Assembly (NCBI GenBank): GCA_017942105.1
Contig: JAGAVE010000073.1
Coordinates: 1 to 36,771, forward strand
Direction: 5' to 3'
From: Clostridia bacterium
GTDB taxonomy: Bacteria > Bacillota > Clostridia > Oscillospirales > Acutalibacteraceae
Length of the DNA stretch: 36,771 nucleotides
The notes under the pieces were generated by a model. That model did no database searches, was not told the origin of the DNA, and worked only from the letters and a program-made list of their open reading frames with translations. The translations under genes and the position numbers were made by a program. Shown in pieces: positions 1-8,661 of this stretch (the first letter of the stretch is position 1; each line of letters starts with the position of its first letter).

Positions 1-2
1 AT

Positions 3-1802
3 ATGGCAGAAAACAGATTCATCGGCGATTATCCCGTAATCGGTATTCGTCCGGTAATTGACGGCAGAAGAGGACCTCTTAAGGTAAGAGAGGGTCTTGA
101 AGATCAGACAATGGGTATGGCAAAGGCTGCAAAGAAGCTTTTCGAGGAAAACCTCAGATACTCAAACGGCGAGCCCGTTAAGGTTGTTATCGCTGATACA
201 ACAATCGGCCGCGTTGCAGAGGCCGCAGCTTGCGCTGAAAAATTCAAGAAAGAGGGCGTAATGATCACTCTTTCGGTTACACCTTGCTGGTGCTACGGTT
301 CAGAAACAATGGATATGGACCCGATGACAATTAAGGGCGTATGGGGCTTCAACGCAACTGAGCGTCCCGGTGCTGTTTACCTTGCATCAGTTCTTGCTGC
401 TCACGCACAGAAGGGTCTTCCTGCATTCGGCATTTACGGTCACGATGTTCAGGAAGCTGACGAGTCAGACAACATTCCCGCAGATGTTGAAGAGAAGCTT
501 CTTCGCTTCGCTCGTGCCGCTGTTGCAGTTGCAACAATGAAAGGCAAGTCATATCTTCAGATCGGTTCAATCTGTATGGGTATCGCAGGCTCATCAATCG
601 ACCCGAACTTCCTCGAGGAGTATCTCGGACTTCGCGTTGAGTCAGTTGACGAGGTAGAAATCATCAGACGAATGACAGAAGGCATCTACGATGAGGCTGA
701 GTTCCAGAAGGCTCTCAAGTGGACAAAAGAAAACTGCAAGGAAGGCTTCGATAAGAACCCTGAGTTCGTTAGAAAGTCAGACGAGCAGAAGGAAAAGGAT
801 TGGGAATTCGTTGTTAAGATGATGGTTATCATCAAGGATCTTATGAACGGCAACAAGAATCTTCCTGAAGGCTGTGAGGAAGAGATGGTTGGTCATAATG
901 CAATCGCTGCAGGTTTCCAGGGTCAGCGTCAGTGGACAGACTTCTATCCGAACGCAGACTTTGCAGAGGCTCTTTGCAATACTTCATTTGACTGGAACGG
1001 CGCTCGTGAGCCGTACATCCTCGCAACAGAGAATGATGTTCTCAACGGCATCTCAATGCTCTTTATGAAGCTTCTTACAAACAGAGCTCAGATGTTTGCT
1101 GATGTTCGCACATATTGGTCAACAGACGCTGTTAAGCGCGTAACAGGCTACGATCTTGAAGGTAAGGCTAAGGAAGCTGACGGCTTTATCCACCTTATCA
1201 ACTCAGGTGCTTGCTGCCTTGACGCTTGCGGTGAAGTTAAGGATGAAAACGGCAACGCAGTTATCAAAGAGTGGTACAATATGACCCAGGAAGATATCGA
1301 TGCTTGCAATAAGGCTACAGAGTGGTGCCCTGCAGATAACGGTTACTTCCGCGGCGCAGGCTACTCTTCAAGATTCCTTACAAAGTCAGAAATGCCTGCA
1401 ACAATGATCAGACTCAACCTCGTTAAGGGTCTCGGTCCTGTTGTTCAGATCGCTGAAGGTTATACAGTAGCTCTTCCTGACGAAGTTTCAGATACAATCT
1501 GGAAGAGAACAGACTACACATGGCCCTGCACTTGGTTCGCTCCGAGATGCACAGGCGAAGGCCCGTTCAAGTCAGCATATGACCTTATGAACCATTGGGG
1601 CGCAAACCACGGTGCAATTTCTTACGGTCACATCGGTGCTGATATCATCACACTTTGCTCAATGCTTCGTATCCCCGTAACACTCCACAATGTTCCTGAC
1701 GAGAAGATCTTCCGTCCGGCTTGCTGGAATGCATTCGGCACAAAGAACCTCGAAGCAGCAGATGTAAAGGCTTGCGAAGTTTACGGCCCGCTTTATAAAT
1801 AA
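3..1802 (+). CDS. fucI: L-fucose isomerase
   Basis: Cytoplasmic ketol isomerase that converts L-fucose to L-fuculose, the first step of fucose catabolism (family knowledge). The 599-residue product is full length for FucI (E. coli about 591) and aligns with it from memory through the N-terminal [10 protein letters not shown], the TPCWCYGSE segment and the C-terminal YGPLYK. The residues expected to bind Mn and catalyse are present: Glu343 in ATENDVLNG, Asp367 in FADVRTYW and His536 in [11 protein letters not shown]. Only two bases precede the ATG, so the ribosome binding site and promoter lie outside the window; a slightly earlier start cannot be excluded, but the N-terminus already has the family length. 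A terminator follows 16 bases after the stop. No fuculokinase or aldolase gene is visible downstream, so any fucose operon extends to the left. Confidence 0.96.
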   Translation: MAENRFIGDYPVIGIRPVIDGRRGPLKVREGLEDQTMGMAKAAKKLFEENLRYSNGEPVKVVIADTTIGRVAEAAACAEKFKKEGVMITLSVTPCWCYGSETMDMDPMTIKGVWGFNATERPGAVYLASVLAAHAQKGLPAFGIYGHDVQEADESDNIPADVEEKLLRFARAAVAVATMKGKSYLQIGSICMGIAGSSIDPNFLEEYLGLRVESVDEVEIIRRMTEGIYDEAEFQKALKWTKENCKEGFDKNPEFVRKSDEQKEKDWEFVVKMMVIIKDLMNGNKNLPEGCEEEMVGHNAIAAGFQGQRQWTDFYPNADFAEALCNTSFDWNGAREPYILATENDVLNGISMLFMKLLTNRAQMFADVRTYWSTDAVKRVTGYDLEGKAKEADGFIHLINSGACCLDACGEVKDENGNAVIKEWYNMTQEDIDACNKATEWCPADNGYFRGAGYSSRFLTKSEMPATMIRLNLVKGLGPVVQIAEGYTVALPDEVSDTIWKRTDYTWPCTWFAPRCTGEGPFKSAYDLMNHWGANHGAISYGHIGADIITLCSMLRIPVTLHNVPDEKIFRPACWNAFGTKNLEAADVKACEVYGPLYK

Positions 1803-1818
1803 GATAAAAAACAAAATG

Positions 1819-1848
1819 ACCCGTAGTGAAACCTACGGGTTATTTGTT
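1819..1848. terminator. Bidirectional intrinsic terminator, fucI / 1871 gene
   Basis: An 8-bp perfect stem (ACCCGTAG, 1819-1826, with CTACGGGT, 1833-1840) closes a 6-base loop. The + strand tail is only moderately T-rich. On the - strand the hairpin is followed by a long T-rich run (complement of 1803-1818), so it should also stop the convergent gene at 1871-2314. Confidence 0.8.
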
Positions 1849-1870
1849 GCTGAAAAGTTGTTAAAGGTTA

Positions 1871-2314
1871 TTACATAAGACCACCCAAGGTAATCGCACC
1901 AATAATGGATGATATAATGGATAAAATTTCACCTATGATGCTCAGAACAAGACCGGAAACATCGTTTCTGGAGTTGTATTCTTTAACACCGAGCACAATG
2001 CCGATAATTGATGTGATGTGTCCCACAAGGGCAAAAAGAAATGCTGTCACAATGCCGATAATACCCAAAACCAGTGAAGCATAAGACTTGTTTGCTTGTA
2101 TAGGCTGTGGCTGGAATGGTGGGAACGGCTGTTGGTATTGCTGCTGATAGTTAGGCTGCTGATATTGTTGTTGATATGGTTGCTGGTAAGGTTGCTGATA
2201 CTGCTGTTGAGTATAGTATTGATTTGCCGGATTAAAAGTTGGCCAGCAGATATCGCAATAGTCAGTCGGTGAATCATCAGGAATCACTCTTCTGCAGTTT
2301 ATACAATAACGCAT
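1871..2314 (-). CDS. Zinc-ribbon, Gln/Tyr-rich, two-helix membrane protein
   Basis: Function unknown. The 147-residue product has three visible parts. Residues 1-25 hold CxxC pairs (CINC, CDIC), as in a small zinc ribbon. Residues 32-66 are a low-complexity tract built from short YQQP / YQQQ units. Residues 75-147 contain two hydrophobic segments around 80-105 and 120-145, resembling the DUF4190-type membrane module often fused to zinc ribbons in Firmicutes. The start is supported by AAAGGAGAAGG about 5 bases before the ATG and a promoter at 2348-2376. The gene is transcribed alone, divergently from the glycan operon and convergently with fucI. The Gln/Tyr tract is probably a flexible cytoplasmic linker. 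Family assignment is by architecture only. Confidence 0.85.
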   Translation of the reverse strand: MRYCINCRRVIPDDSPTDYCDICWPTFNPANQYYTQQQYQQPYQQPYQQQYQQPNYQQQYQQPFPPFQPQPIQANKSYASLVLGIIGIVTAFLFALVGHITSIIGIVLGVKEYNSRNDVSGLVLSIIGEILSIISSIIGAITLGGLM

Positions 2315-2347
2315 TTTACCTTCTCCTTTTGTTTTTCATATAACCGA

Positions 2348-2376
2348 AGTATAAAATGAATTACAAAATTTGTCAA
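2348..2376 (-). promoter_or_regulatory. SigA-type promoter for the 1871-2314 gene
   Basis: On the - strand, -35 TTGACA (2371-2376) and -10 TATACT (2348-2353) are separated by exactly 17 bp. It is arranged back to back with the promoter at 2392-2420; only 15 bp separate the two -35 boxes. Confidence 0.8.
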
Positions 2377-2391
2377 TAACTGCGTGTGATG

Positions 2392-2420
2392 TTGAAAAAT
2401 TGTTTCGTTAATGTTATACT
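2392..2420 (+). promoter_or_regulatory. SigA-type promoter for the six-gene glycan operon
   Basis: -35 TTGAAA (2392-2397) and -10 TATACT (2415-2420) with a 17-bp spacer, about 25 bp upstream of the AGGGGG ribosome binding site of the first gene. No other promoter was found before the terminator at 9650, so it probably drives all six genes. Confidence 0.75.
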
Positions 2421-2452
2421 TAAAGTGTATAACTGTATAAGGGGGCAAAACG

Positions 2453-3652
2453 GTGAAAAAGGTTTTGTTTATTATACCTACTCTTGGTAACGGCGGAGCA
2501 GAAAAAAGCTTTATATCTCTGCTTAACAATCTAAATTCAGATAAATATGAAGTGGATGTTTTTGCTATCCGACCGACAGGACTTATTGCTGATATGCTCC
2601 CTGATTATGTAGATCTGATTCCGTTGCCTCAGGATGTTGTTTGCTTTAAGGAAGGCGTGAAAGCGTCCGTTCTGAGCTTTTTAAAAAAAGGCAAGTTCGT
2701 TTCAGCTTTTAACCGTATAATGTTTTCTTATACGCTGGCTAAATATCAGAAAACAAATGAAGCCGAGCAGCGCGCATTCAGATATTATAAGGGAATGTTT
2801 AAAGGCTGTTTCAACCATTACGATGTTGCGGTCAGCTATCTTGAAAAAACGACTAATTATATCGTTTCCGAAATGATTGATGCTGATATAAAGGTTGGCT
2901 ATTACCATAGTGATTACGATAAGTTGAGATTAAACAGTGACCTTGAGAAAAGATTGATAAAAAACCTCAATTATCTTGTTACAGTTTCAGATAATTGCGC
3001 AGAAATATTAAAAGAATCCTTGCCGGAGCATGCGGACAGAGTCAAAGTTATTGAGAATATTATTTCAAGAAAAGCTCTCCTTGAGCAGGCGTCAGAAGAA
3101 AATCCGTTCAATGATGGTTTTAACGGTATCAGGGTGGTTACGGCAGGCAGAGTTTCTCCTGAAAAGGGTCCGGATATAGCTGTTGAGGCTTGCCGCATTC
3201 TCCGCGAAAAAGGGTATGACATCCGCTGGCACTTCGTCGGCAAAGTTGATGATGAAACTGCGGTTTCTCTTGCGAAAGAGTACGGTATTTCGCAATATGC
3301 TGTTTTTGAAGGATTACATACTAATCCTTATAAATTTATATATAACTGCGATATTTATGTTCAGCCTTCAAGGTTTGAGGGTAAAAGCATTGCTATAGAA
3401 GAGGCGAAGGCTCTTGGAAGGCCTGTTGTTACATCAGCTTTTACTACCGCTTTTTCGCAGATTGAGCAGAATAAAACAGGCATAGTTGCAGATGAAATTT
3501 CAGCACAAGCAATAGCGGAAAAAATCGAGTTGTTGATTAAAGATAAAGAGTTATACGAAGGAATAAAACGCAATCTTGAAAATTATCAATCGAACGAAGA
3601 TGAAGTTTTGAAACTCGAAAAAATACTCGACAAAGGAGATGGTTTGCATTGA
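2453..3652 (+). CDS. GT-B (GT4-type) glycosyltransferase
   Basis: Retaining glycosyltransferase expected to act at the cytoplasmic face of the membrane on a glycan precursor. It begins with GTG, placed by AAGGGGG about 7 bases upstream, and runs 399 residues, normal for GT4. The N-terminal half has the typical opening FIIPTLGNGGAEKS (6-19). The C-terminal half has the donor-binding Rossmann domain: TAGRVSPEKG near 228, a substrate segment FVGKVDDETA, and the EX7E motif at Glu309-Glu317 (EGKSIAIEE) followed by ALGRPVV. Donor and acceptor sugars cannot be read from sequence. It heads an operon; its TGA overlaps the next gene's TTG start by 3 bases. Base composition is visibly more AT-rich than in genes after 5670, suggesting a different origin for the first three genes. 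Confidence 0.9.
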   Translation: MKKVLFIIPTLGNGGAEKSFISLLNNLNSDKYEVDVFAIRPTGLIADMLPDYVDLIPLPQDVVCFKEGVKASVLSFLKKGKFVSAFNRIMFSYTLAKYQKTNEAEQRAFRYYKGMFKGCFNHYDVAVSYLEKTTNYIVSEMIDADIKVGYYHSDYDKLRLNSDLEKRLIKNLNYLVTVSDNCAEILKESLPEHADRVKVIENIISRKALLEQASEENPFNDGFNGIRVVTAGRVSPEKGPDIAVEACRILREKGYDIRWHFVGKVDDETAVSLAKEYGISQYAVFEGLHTNPYKFIYNCDIYVQPSRFEGKSIAIEEAKALGRPVVTSAFTTAFSQIEQNKTGIVADEISAQAIAEKIELLIKDKELYEGIKRNLENYQSNEDEVLKLEKILDKGDGLH

Positions 3653-4509
3653 GACCGATTAAAGACATTCTTTCCGAAGAGTATTGGAATATTGCGTTCA
3701 GAGAAACTGAAGAAAATGATTTTGCGTTTATAAATAAGAACAGAATGTTTAATTCCTTGCGGGAAAGCAAGCGTTACTGGTATGCAGATCCTTTTTTGTT
3801 CAGATATAAAGAAGAAATCTGGCTATTTGTAGAGGCTTTTGACAATAAGACGGAAAAAGGCGTTATCGCGTGTATGAAATATGAGGACGGTGACTTTACA
3901 GATCCCGAAGTTGTGCTGGAAGAAAAATACCATTTGTCGTATCCTTATGTTTATGAGGAGAACGGCGAAGTTTATATGATGCCTGAAACGATGGAAGACT
4001 GTTGTATTCAGGCTTATAAAGCAGTTGAATTCCCGAGAAAATGGAAAAAACATAAAACTCTTATTAAGCTTGAAAATGCGGTTGATACAGTCATCTGCGG
4101 TGATAAGCTTATAACATCGGTTGTCACTGATAGCTATGAAAAAAGAGTCGATGCAGATGTTTATGATATCAACACAGGAAAATATATTCAATCATTGCAT
4201 AAAAACAGTCAGCACGCACGTGGCGCAGGAAAAATATTTTTTGCAGAAGGCAAAAATATAAGACCTGCTCAGGACTGTACAAACGGAGTGTACGGAGCTG
4301 GCCTTGTCTTTTACAGTATTGAAGAAAAAGAAGGAAACTTTAGCGAAGAGCAGGTTTATACACTTGTTCCTGAAGATTTTAATGTCAGAAACAAGAGCGT
4401 TGAGGGTGTACACACTTATGCGCGAGCAGGTAATTTAGAGATTCTTGATTTTAAATGCAAAAGATTTAACCTCAGGAGGATTTTATGGATAATACAGAAA
4501 AAACTCTGA
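3649..4509 (+). CDS. GINT1-N-like beta-propeller glycan enzyme
   Basis: The 286-residue product resembles the domain at the N-terminus of plant glucosamine inositolphosphorylceramide transferase (GINT1), which in bacteria occurs in surface polysaccharide loci and has a five-bladed beta-propeller, GH32/43-like fold. Seen directly: RYWYADPFLF (42-51) followed by IWLFVEAF, then HLSYPYVY and EVYMMPET (95-113), the signature Asp/Glu-containing blades. The start is TTG at 3649, inside the previous stop (TTGA overlap), with AAAGGAGAT 9 bases upstream. There is no signal peptide. Enzymatic activity is unproven for bacterial members; a role in sugar transfer or modification alongside the glycosyltransferase is inference. 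The 3' end overlaps the next gene by 25 bases. Confidence 0.78.
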   Translation: MRPIKDILSEEYWNIAFRETEENDFAFINKNRMFNSLRESKRYWYADPFLFRYKEEIWLFVEAFDNKTEKGVIACMKYEDGDFTDPEVVLEEKYHLSYPYVYEENGEVYMMPETMEDCCIQAYKAVEFPRKWKKHKTLIKLENAVDTVICGDKLITSVVTDSYEKRVDADVYDINTGKYIQSLHKNSQHARGAGKIFFAEGKNIRPAQDCTNGVYGAGLVFYSIEEKEGNFSEEQVYTLVPEDFNVRNKSVEGVHTYARAGNLEILDFKCKRFNLRRILWIIQKKL

Positions 4510-5657
4510 TTGAGAATTATGCCGTTGTAATCGGTGATTGGCATTTTAATTCATTGGGGCTGATAAGAAGCCTTGGTGAAAAAAACATTCCTGTTATCTA
4601 TATAAACTTATCTGACGGCGGATACGGCGAGAGCAGTAAGTATACTTATAAAACATATCATTCAGGAGAAAAAGAGCAGGATATCGTTGCAACACTTTTG
4701 AAGGTTCTTGAAGAAAATGAGGGTAAACCGGTAATCTTTACAGCTTGTGACAAGGCTGCAATTGCCTTGGACAGAAGATATAATGATTTAAAGGACAAGT
4801 GCTTTTTGCCGAATCTCAAGGGAAAAGCTACTGAGTATATGAATAAAGAGAATATGTGCAAGGCGGCCAAAGAAGCAGGCTTTATTGTTCCTGAAACAGC
4901 GACGGTAGATTTTGATGAAAGCTTCAAGGAAAAGGTTAAGTCTTTCGGTTTTCCTTGTATCCTGAAACCTGTTCTGAGCGTTGAGGGAAGCAAGTCTGAT
5001 ATACAGATCTGCAACAACGCAGAGGAGCTGGAAAAGGTTTATGATTTCCTATCAGAATCAGAAGAGAATTATTCAAGAGTTCTTATTCAGCAGTTTGTTA
5101 ATGGCCAACAGACGGAGATGTTTGCTTTTGATGGATGCAAAGTCGCGAATAAGAAAGTGATTATTTACGGTCAATTGAAAAAAAAGAGAGAATATCCATC
5201 TAAACGAGGAAGTACAAGCTATGCGACGATAGAGGCGGATATCACAGAGTTTGAAATTTCGGTTTTGGATAAGTTTCTTGACCTAGTAGGATATGAGGGC
5301 ATTTTTGACTTAGATATATTGAAAATAGACGGAATACCGTACTTTATTGAAATTAATTTCAGAAACGGTGCAATGTCTTATGCTTTCACAAAAGCAAGTT
5401 TCAATATTCCGTATATCTGGTACAATGCTGTTCTCGGAAAAGATTTCAGTGTGCCTGAAATAAAGGAAACTGTTCTGATGTGTGAAAGAGACGACCTGAA
5501 TCATGTCATTGATAAAAATATAAGCTTGTTTAAATGGCTTGTAGATGTCAGAAAAACAGATGTTTTTATGGTTTACAACAAAGAAGATCCGCAACCGTTT
5601 ATCAATGCTTATAATAAAGCTGTCAACACAGCCTTTTCAATAATTTCAAAAGTTTAA
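4485..5657 (+). CDS. ATP-grasp carboxylate-amine/thiol ligase-like protein
   Basis: ATP-grasp enzymes join a carboxylate to an amine or thiol through an acyl phosphate. The 390 residues show an N-terminal pre-ATP-grasp Rossmann region (VVIGDWHFNSLGLIRSLG, 14-31), a linker KENMCKAAKEAGFIVPET, and the ATP-grasp core: Lys161 in PCILKPVLS, the loop VEGSKSD, Gln202-Gln203 in the adenine-lid strand, and the metal site with Asp277 and IEINFRNGA (288-296; Glu289, Asn291). Overall it resembles D-aspartate-ligase-like and carbamoyl-phosphate-synthase-like members found in surface glycan and peptide clusters. Substrates are unknown; amino-acid decoration of a glycan is one possibility. The ATG is preceded by AGGAGG 6 bases away and lies inside the previous gene. 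It is AT-rich like its two upstream neighbours. Confidence 0.85.
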   Translation: MDNTEKTLIENYAVVIGDWHFNSLGLIRSLGEKNIPVIYINLSDGGYGESSKYTYKTYHSGEKEQDIVATLLKVLEENEGKPVIFTACDKAAIALDRRYNDLKDKCFLPNLKGKATEYMNKENMCKAAKEAGFIVPETATVDFDESFKEKVKSFGFPCILKPVLSVEGSKSDIQICNNAEELEKVYDFLSESEENYSRVLIQQFVNGQQTEMFAFDGCKVANKKVIIYGQLKKKREYPSKRGSTSYATIEADITEFEISVLDKFLDLVGYEGIFDLDILKIDGIPYFIEINFRNGAMSYAFTKASFNIPYIWYNAVLGKDFSVPEIKETVLMCERDDLNHVIDKNISLFKWLVDVRKTDVFMVYNKEDPQPFINAYNKAVNTAFSIISKV

Positions 5658-5669
5658 CGGAGGAGTTTT

Positions 5670-6824
5670 ATGATCAGAGAAATAAGATCAGCTGTTCTGC
5701 ACAATACTTTCAAAGCTTTCATTTCTGCAGAAACTGCAATCAAAAAGATAGGCGGCGGAAAGTTAGTCAGCAATATCTTTGATGTTGAGCCGAAGTATGT
5801 CGGCAGCAGCGTAAGAATTTTAAAAGAAACTGATGATGCGACTTTCATCGCAAAATACGATGCAAAGGGCAGAATTGACAATAAAAATTTCAAGATAATG
5901 GTTACTACGGATCTTCATCTCTGGGATGAGAAAGACCTTATCAACAAGTCGCTCGATATGCTCGCAAAGCATCTTGCGGCTGAAAAGCCCGACTTGCTGC
6001 TCATCACGGGTGACGCAATTCTTACCGATTACCAGCAGCTTGACTGCATCCAGTTCGGTAAGTTTATGGAAAAAGCAGGCGTCTACTGGGCATACTGCTT
6101 CGGCAATCACGAGGCGAGAGCAGAAAAGGAATTCCACAAGTACTTTATGCTTAAGAATATCGAAAGCTTTCCTCATTGCCTTTCAAAGTTCGGCGATCCT
6201 GAGCTCTTCGGCTTCGGTAACTTCAAAATCAACATTATGAATGCCGATAATACAATCAAGCAGAGCATCTTTATGTTTGACTCAGGCCGTGATATGGAGC
6301 CTGAGCACAATGTTGCTCACGGACTTCCTGCAGATATGGAAGGCTACGATTTCATCAAGCAGGGTCAGATCGACTGGTATAAAAACAGCATAAAAGAGCT
6401 TGAGGCTGAGTACGGAAAGTTCAAGTCAATGGTTCTTATGCATATTCCCATCAAGGAGTATGAGGAAGTTTTTGACTATGTTGAGGACAATAAATACACA
6501 CCGTCAGGTAAAGCTGAAATTCTTTACGGCTGGCAGTATGAAACTGTTGGTTCATCGCCGTATAACAGTGGTCTTTTCAAGGCTATCAAGGAGCTTGGAA
6601 GCACTCAGGCTGTCTTTTCGGGACATGACCATATGAACGATTTTTGCGCGATTTATGACGGAATTTACCTCGTTTATGCACAGTGTAACGGATACAATAC
6701 ATACACAATGGGCGATAATTTAGGCTGGCCTGAAGAAAAATGGGTTCAGGGCGTTACGATGGTAAATGTCGCTCAGGACGGCTCAATAACTTTCAAACAG
6801 AGATTCAATAGAGATTATCTGTAA
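5670..6824 (+). CDS. Calcineurin-like metallophosphoesterase
   Basis: Binuclear-metal phosphoesterase of the calcineurin superfamily, closest by motif to the DCR2/YkuE-like subgroup. The five metal-binding blocks are all present in order: DLH (Asp81, His83), GDA (Asp115), GNHE (Asn146, His147), MHIP and SGHDH. Residues 1-70 form an extra N-terminal segment without a recognisable domain, and there is no signal peptide, so a cytoplasmic enzyme is expected. It follows the ATP-grasp gene by 12 bases with a good GGAGG site, so it belongs to the same transcript, but from here GC rises clearly. The substrate may be a phosphorylated sugar or lipid intermediate; this is inference from the neighbours. 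Confidence 0.9.
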   Translation: MIREIRSAVLHNTFKAFISAETAIKKIGGGKLVSNIFDVEPKYVGSSVRILKETDDATFIAKYDAKGRIDNKNFKIMVTTDLHLWDEKDLINKSLDMLAKHLAAEKPDLLLITGDAILTDYQQLDCIQFGKFMEKAGVYWAYCFGNHEARAEKEFHKYFMLKNIESFPHCLSKFGDPELFGFGNFKINIMNADNTIKQSIFMFDSGRDMEPEHNVAHGLPADMEGYDFIKQGQIDWYKNSIKELEAEYGKFKSMVLMHIPIKEYEEVFDYVEDNKYTPSGKAEILYGWQYETVGSSPYNSGLFKAIKELGSTQAVFSGHDHMNDFCAIYDGIYLVYAQCNGYNTYTMGDNLGWPEEKWVQGVTMVNVAQDGSITFKQRFNRDYL

Positions 6825-6861
6825 TTTACCACAATTAACATAAAGAAAGGAAAGGTGCGAA

Positions 6862-8661
6862 GTGAAACCTTATATCTTGAAACCACACCTTACAAGAAAA
6901 ATCACATTTATGAAAAAGGATGACCCTCGTGTTCCGCAAGCTCTTTTTGAGACAGTTAACGAGGCTCCTGACCTTAAGGGCTTCCCGTATCCTCTTCCGT
7001 CAAAGAAGAGTGACTACACTTGCTATGCAGAAGGAAACAACGGTGTTGTCTGGTACGGCGCAACAACGGGTCTTACTCGCTATGATGCAAAGGCAGAACG
7101 CCCGGAAGATATTACTATGTTCTTCAGTGCTCATAAGCATCTTGATAACAACAATGTTGATGCTCTTCTTGCTGAGGGCGACAATGTATGGGTGCTTAAC
7201 GGCGACAGTGTTTCTTACATTGAAATGATTATGCTTACCTGCGAGGAGAGAGGCGATCTCCTTCGCGCGGAGACTCATAATTATGTTATGCGCCGCGGTA
7301 TGGTTTGCCATATGAACACGGCCGAGCCCAAAAAGATTGAAACGGCACTTGGTTACACTTCCTGCGACAATGATGGTACATTTACAGCTGATCATTTTGT
7401 TGGCGAGGTTTTCAGATATGCTGTTCTCAAGCGCGAACTCGGAGCAGACCATCCGAAGACAATCGAAGCTAAAAAATTTGCAACACTCAATTCTGAAGCA
7501 ATGCTTCTTCTTACATATGTTCACGGAAGAGAAGAAGGCTTTATTGCCCGTTCTTATCATGTTTCAGGCGAGCCTCTTCCCGATGACGGTCATTTCTATC
7601 AGTGGAACGGCGATGTTGCAACCTGCGCTGAGACGAGCGAATCTCTGCACACGGGCAGAGTAGGTGAGCAGGTGCCCTGTACTCATCCGATTCCCGACAG
7701 ACTTGCTAAGCTTTACCGTGATCTCGGTTATACCGAAAACGATCTTTGCTATAAAGCGGACACAAGCAGTGACGAGGTAACGAACCACTTCCTGCACTAC
7801 CGCCTTGCGCACGATATCCTCGGTGAGGATGACCCTGAGCTTGATGAGCTTATTAAGGATTCCTGCCGCAGAACGATGACGCATATTATCAACGGTAAGT
7901 TTGAGTTCCTTGAGCATTCAGGTAAGCCGACAACCTGGGCGAAGTGGAGCAAACGCTATTTTGCAACAGCAGGCTCGGGCTATGTTGATGCTCCGCTTAA
8001 TGCCGCAGAGCTTCTTATGTATCTTAAGGTAACGATGCATGTTACGGGTGAAGAGGGCCTTTGGAAAGAGACTTATGATGCACTTATTGCTGACGGATAT
8101 GCAGAGCTTTCAACAAAGCATTTTGACCGTTTCTTCCAGGGTGCAATGGGAGTTGGCGCATCACCTGAGGAAGATCTTATGTACGGCGACAATCTGCTCG
8201 CTCTTGCAACATTCTGGATGCTTTGTACTCTTGAAGAGGATGAGGAGCTTCTTGCTCTTTACCGCCGTTCGTTCAAAACCTGGTCAAGCACACTCCTTCG
8301 TGAGGTTCAACCGGGCTATGCTTTCCCGATGCTTGCAGGATGCCCTGATATCGAGCTTGATTTCGAAAGAATGGCAGATTGGTTCTACCGTCACGAAATT
8401 ACAAGACACGCGGCTCTTGTTAAGCTTGACCGTCACGATGTCCCCGTAAAGAGACTTCGCCACGGTGCAGATGTTGATAAGGAAATGTCCGTTCTTCTTA
8501 TGCCCGATGAGCGTTCAACGGAGAAATTTGACCGTAACCCGTTCCAGTATCTTGAATATAGCGACAGCAGAAATTCACACTTTGAAGGCTGCTACCCGTA
8601 CACATTTGCTTATTGGGTTGGCAGATACTATGGCTTCATCGCAGAGGAGGAAAACAAATGA
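6862..8661 (+). CDS. Uncharacterised (alpha/alpha)-toroid glycosidase-like protein
   Basis: A 599-residue cytoplasmic protein (no signal peptide) starting at GTG after GAAAGGAAAGG. Residues 53-120 contain GVVWYGATTGLTRYD and NVWVLNGDSV, like two blades of the regulator-type beta-propeller (Reg_prop). The remainder is mostly alpha-helical and carries blocks I associate with a widespread unassigned family of six-hairpin-like proteins: DTSSDE (300-305), GKPTTWAKW (354-362) and a late SRNSHFEGCYPYTFAYWVG segment. Conserved acidic residues in DTSSDE could be catalytic, but that is a guess. The gene lies 37 bases after the phosphoesterase and overlaps the next gene by 4 bases. A role in cutting or sensing the operon's glycan is plausible; other glycosidase or lyase folds are possible. 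Confidence 0.7.
   Translation: MKPYILKPHLTRKITFMKKDDPRVPQALFETVNEAPDLKGFPYPLPSKKSDYTCYAEGNNGVVWYGATTGLTRYDAKAERPEDITMFFSAHKHLDNNNVDALLAEGDNVWVLNGDSVSYIEMIMLTCEERGDLLRAETHNYVMRRGMVCHMNTAEPKKIETALGYTSCDNDGTFTADHFVGEVFRYAVLKRELGADHPKTIEAKKFATLNSEAMLLLTYVHGREEGFIARSYHVSGEPLPDDGHFYQWNGDVATCAETSESLHTGRVGEQVPCTHPIPDRLAKLYRDLGYTENDLCYKADTSSDEVTNHFLHYRLAHDILGEDDPELDELIKDSCRRTMTHIINGKFEFLEHSGKPTTWAKWSKRYFATAGSGYVDAPLNAAELLMYLKVTMHVTGEEGLWKETYDALIADGYAELSTKHFDRFFQGAMGVGASPEEDLMYGDNLLALATFWMLCTLEEDEELLALYRRSFKTWSSTLLREVQPGYAFPMLAGCPDIELDFERMADWFYRHEITRHAALVKLDRHDVPVKRLRHGADVDKEMSVLLMPDERSTEKFDRNPFQYLEYSDSRNSHFEGCYPYTFAYWVGRYYGFIAEEENK

Noticed and set aside
2110-2220. Short tandem repeats as a possible CRISPR array
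   Set aside because: The repeats are codons for Tyr-Gln-Gln-Pro inside an open frame; no spacers of constant length.
8613-8657. Longer N-terminus for the acidic orphan
   Set aside because: No ribosome binding site; the ATGA overlap with GGAGG at 8658 is far better.
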